Shown in pieces: positions 6,594-6,708 of a DNA stretch of 6,708 bases; position 1 is the stretch's first letter; each line of letters starts with the position of its first letter. A model generated the notes under the pieces. The model ran no database searches and had not been told where the DNA came from. It saw only the letters and a program-made list of their open reading frames with translations. A program made the position numbers and the translations under genes. The DNA is from Spirochaetia bacterium UBA5550 (GTDB taxonomy: Bacteria > Spirochaetota > UBA4802 > UBA5550): contig DINC01000096.1 in NCBI GenBank assembly GCA_002425885.1, forward strand, positions 1-6,708. The letters are read 5' to 3'.

Positions 6594-6708
6594 TTATAAA
6601 TAATTTTGATATTCAGTTTCCAAAAAAATTCCTGCTCTCCTCAGTCTTAACAATCTCTCTGGTTTTCCTGTCATCTCTTCTTTTTGTTGTTTACTTATTA
6701 TTTTAAAA
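6594..6708 (-). CDS. Possible C-terminus of an unidentified upstream gene, cut by the right edge
   Basis: A minus-strand frame is open from the right edge to a TAA at 6594-6596, giving 37 residues that end ERLLRLRRAGIFLETEYQNYL. The strand is purine-rich, as the coding strand of the neighbours tends to be, and the charged helical character would suit a protein tail. The same DNA on the plus strand reads as a hydrophobic peptide, the usual mirror of charged coding sequence. The piece is too short to identify, and 37 open codons at an edge could be chance. If real, about 180 bases separate it from aspS, room for the proposed promoter and leader. Confidence 0.3.
   Translation of the reverse strand, partial: FKIISKQQKEEMTGKPERLLRLRRAGIFLETEYQNYL

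Noticed and set aside
6485..6706. A 73-codon plus-strand frame with a hydrophobic C-terminus, divergent from aspS
   Set aside because: No ribosome binding site precedes its ATG, and the hydrophobic tail is the mirror of a charged purine-rich minus-strand frame. It cannot be fully excluded because it ends at the window edge.
6594..6708. TGA between a charged frame and the 54-codon hydrophobic frame, considered as a stop-to-Trp break or recoded codon joining them into one protein
   Set aside because: The charged part has no start codon before an upstream in-frame TAA, and TGA is used as a true stop by ybeY and pgpH in this window.

Overview
The window holds a tightly packed run of housekeeping genes, all on the minus strand. 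In transcription order, from right to left, they are aspS (aspartyl-tRNA synthetase), a phoH/ybeZ-type ATPase, a PgpH/YqfF-type seven-transmembrane HD phosphohydrolase, ybeY (rRNA endoribonuclease) and tilS (tRNA-Ile lysidine synthetase, cut by the left edge). Junctions are very short: a 1-base TAATG overlap (aspS/phoH), 9 bases (phoH/pgpH), 1 base or a 26-base overlap (pgpH/ybeY, depending on the ybeY start) and 17 bases (ybeY/tilS). This is best read as one operon. The products concern tRNA charging and decoding (AspRS, TilS), ribosome/rRNA maturation (YbeY with its partner PhoH/YbeZ) and, by family, cyclic di-AMP turnover (PgpH).

The only stretch without a recognised gene is 6415-6708, upstream of aspS. 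It is AT-rich. On the minus strand it holds a perfect TTGACA box with a weak -10 partner, a perfect 10-base inverted repeat with a 31-base loop that would lie in the aspS mRNA leader, and a good GGAGAG ribosome binding site. It also contains two weak coding possibilities: the C-terminal end of an unidentified upstream gene entering from the right edge (stop at 6594-6596), and a 54-codon frame ending at the base before the aspS start. I recognise neither.

The organism is a bacterium of moderately low GC (roughly 40 % by eye) with a bacterial-type AspRS carrying a GAD domain. The phoH-pgpH-ybeY order occurs in Firmicutes, some deltaproteobacteria, Deferribacterota and relatives. The sequence style suggests an anaerobic Gram-negative lineage such as Deferribacterota, but this is a low-confidence inference. 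Ribosome binding sites are clear only for aspS; downstream genes have weak ones, suggesting translational coupling.

I found no tRNA, rRNA, CRISPR array, insertion sequence, phage gene or convincing terminator. I also found no convincing unknown system. The points most worth checking are the aspS leader, the tRNA-specificity residues of AspRS, the altered PP-loop of TilS, and a promoter-like element at the phoH/pgpH junction.
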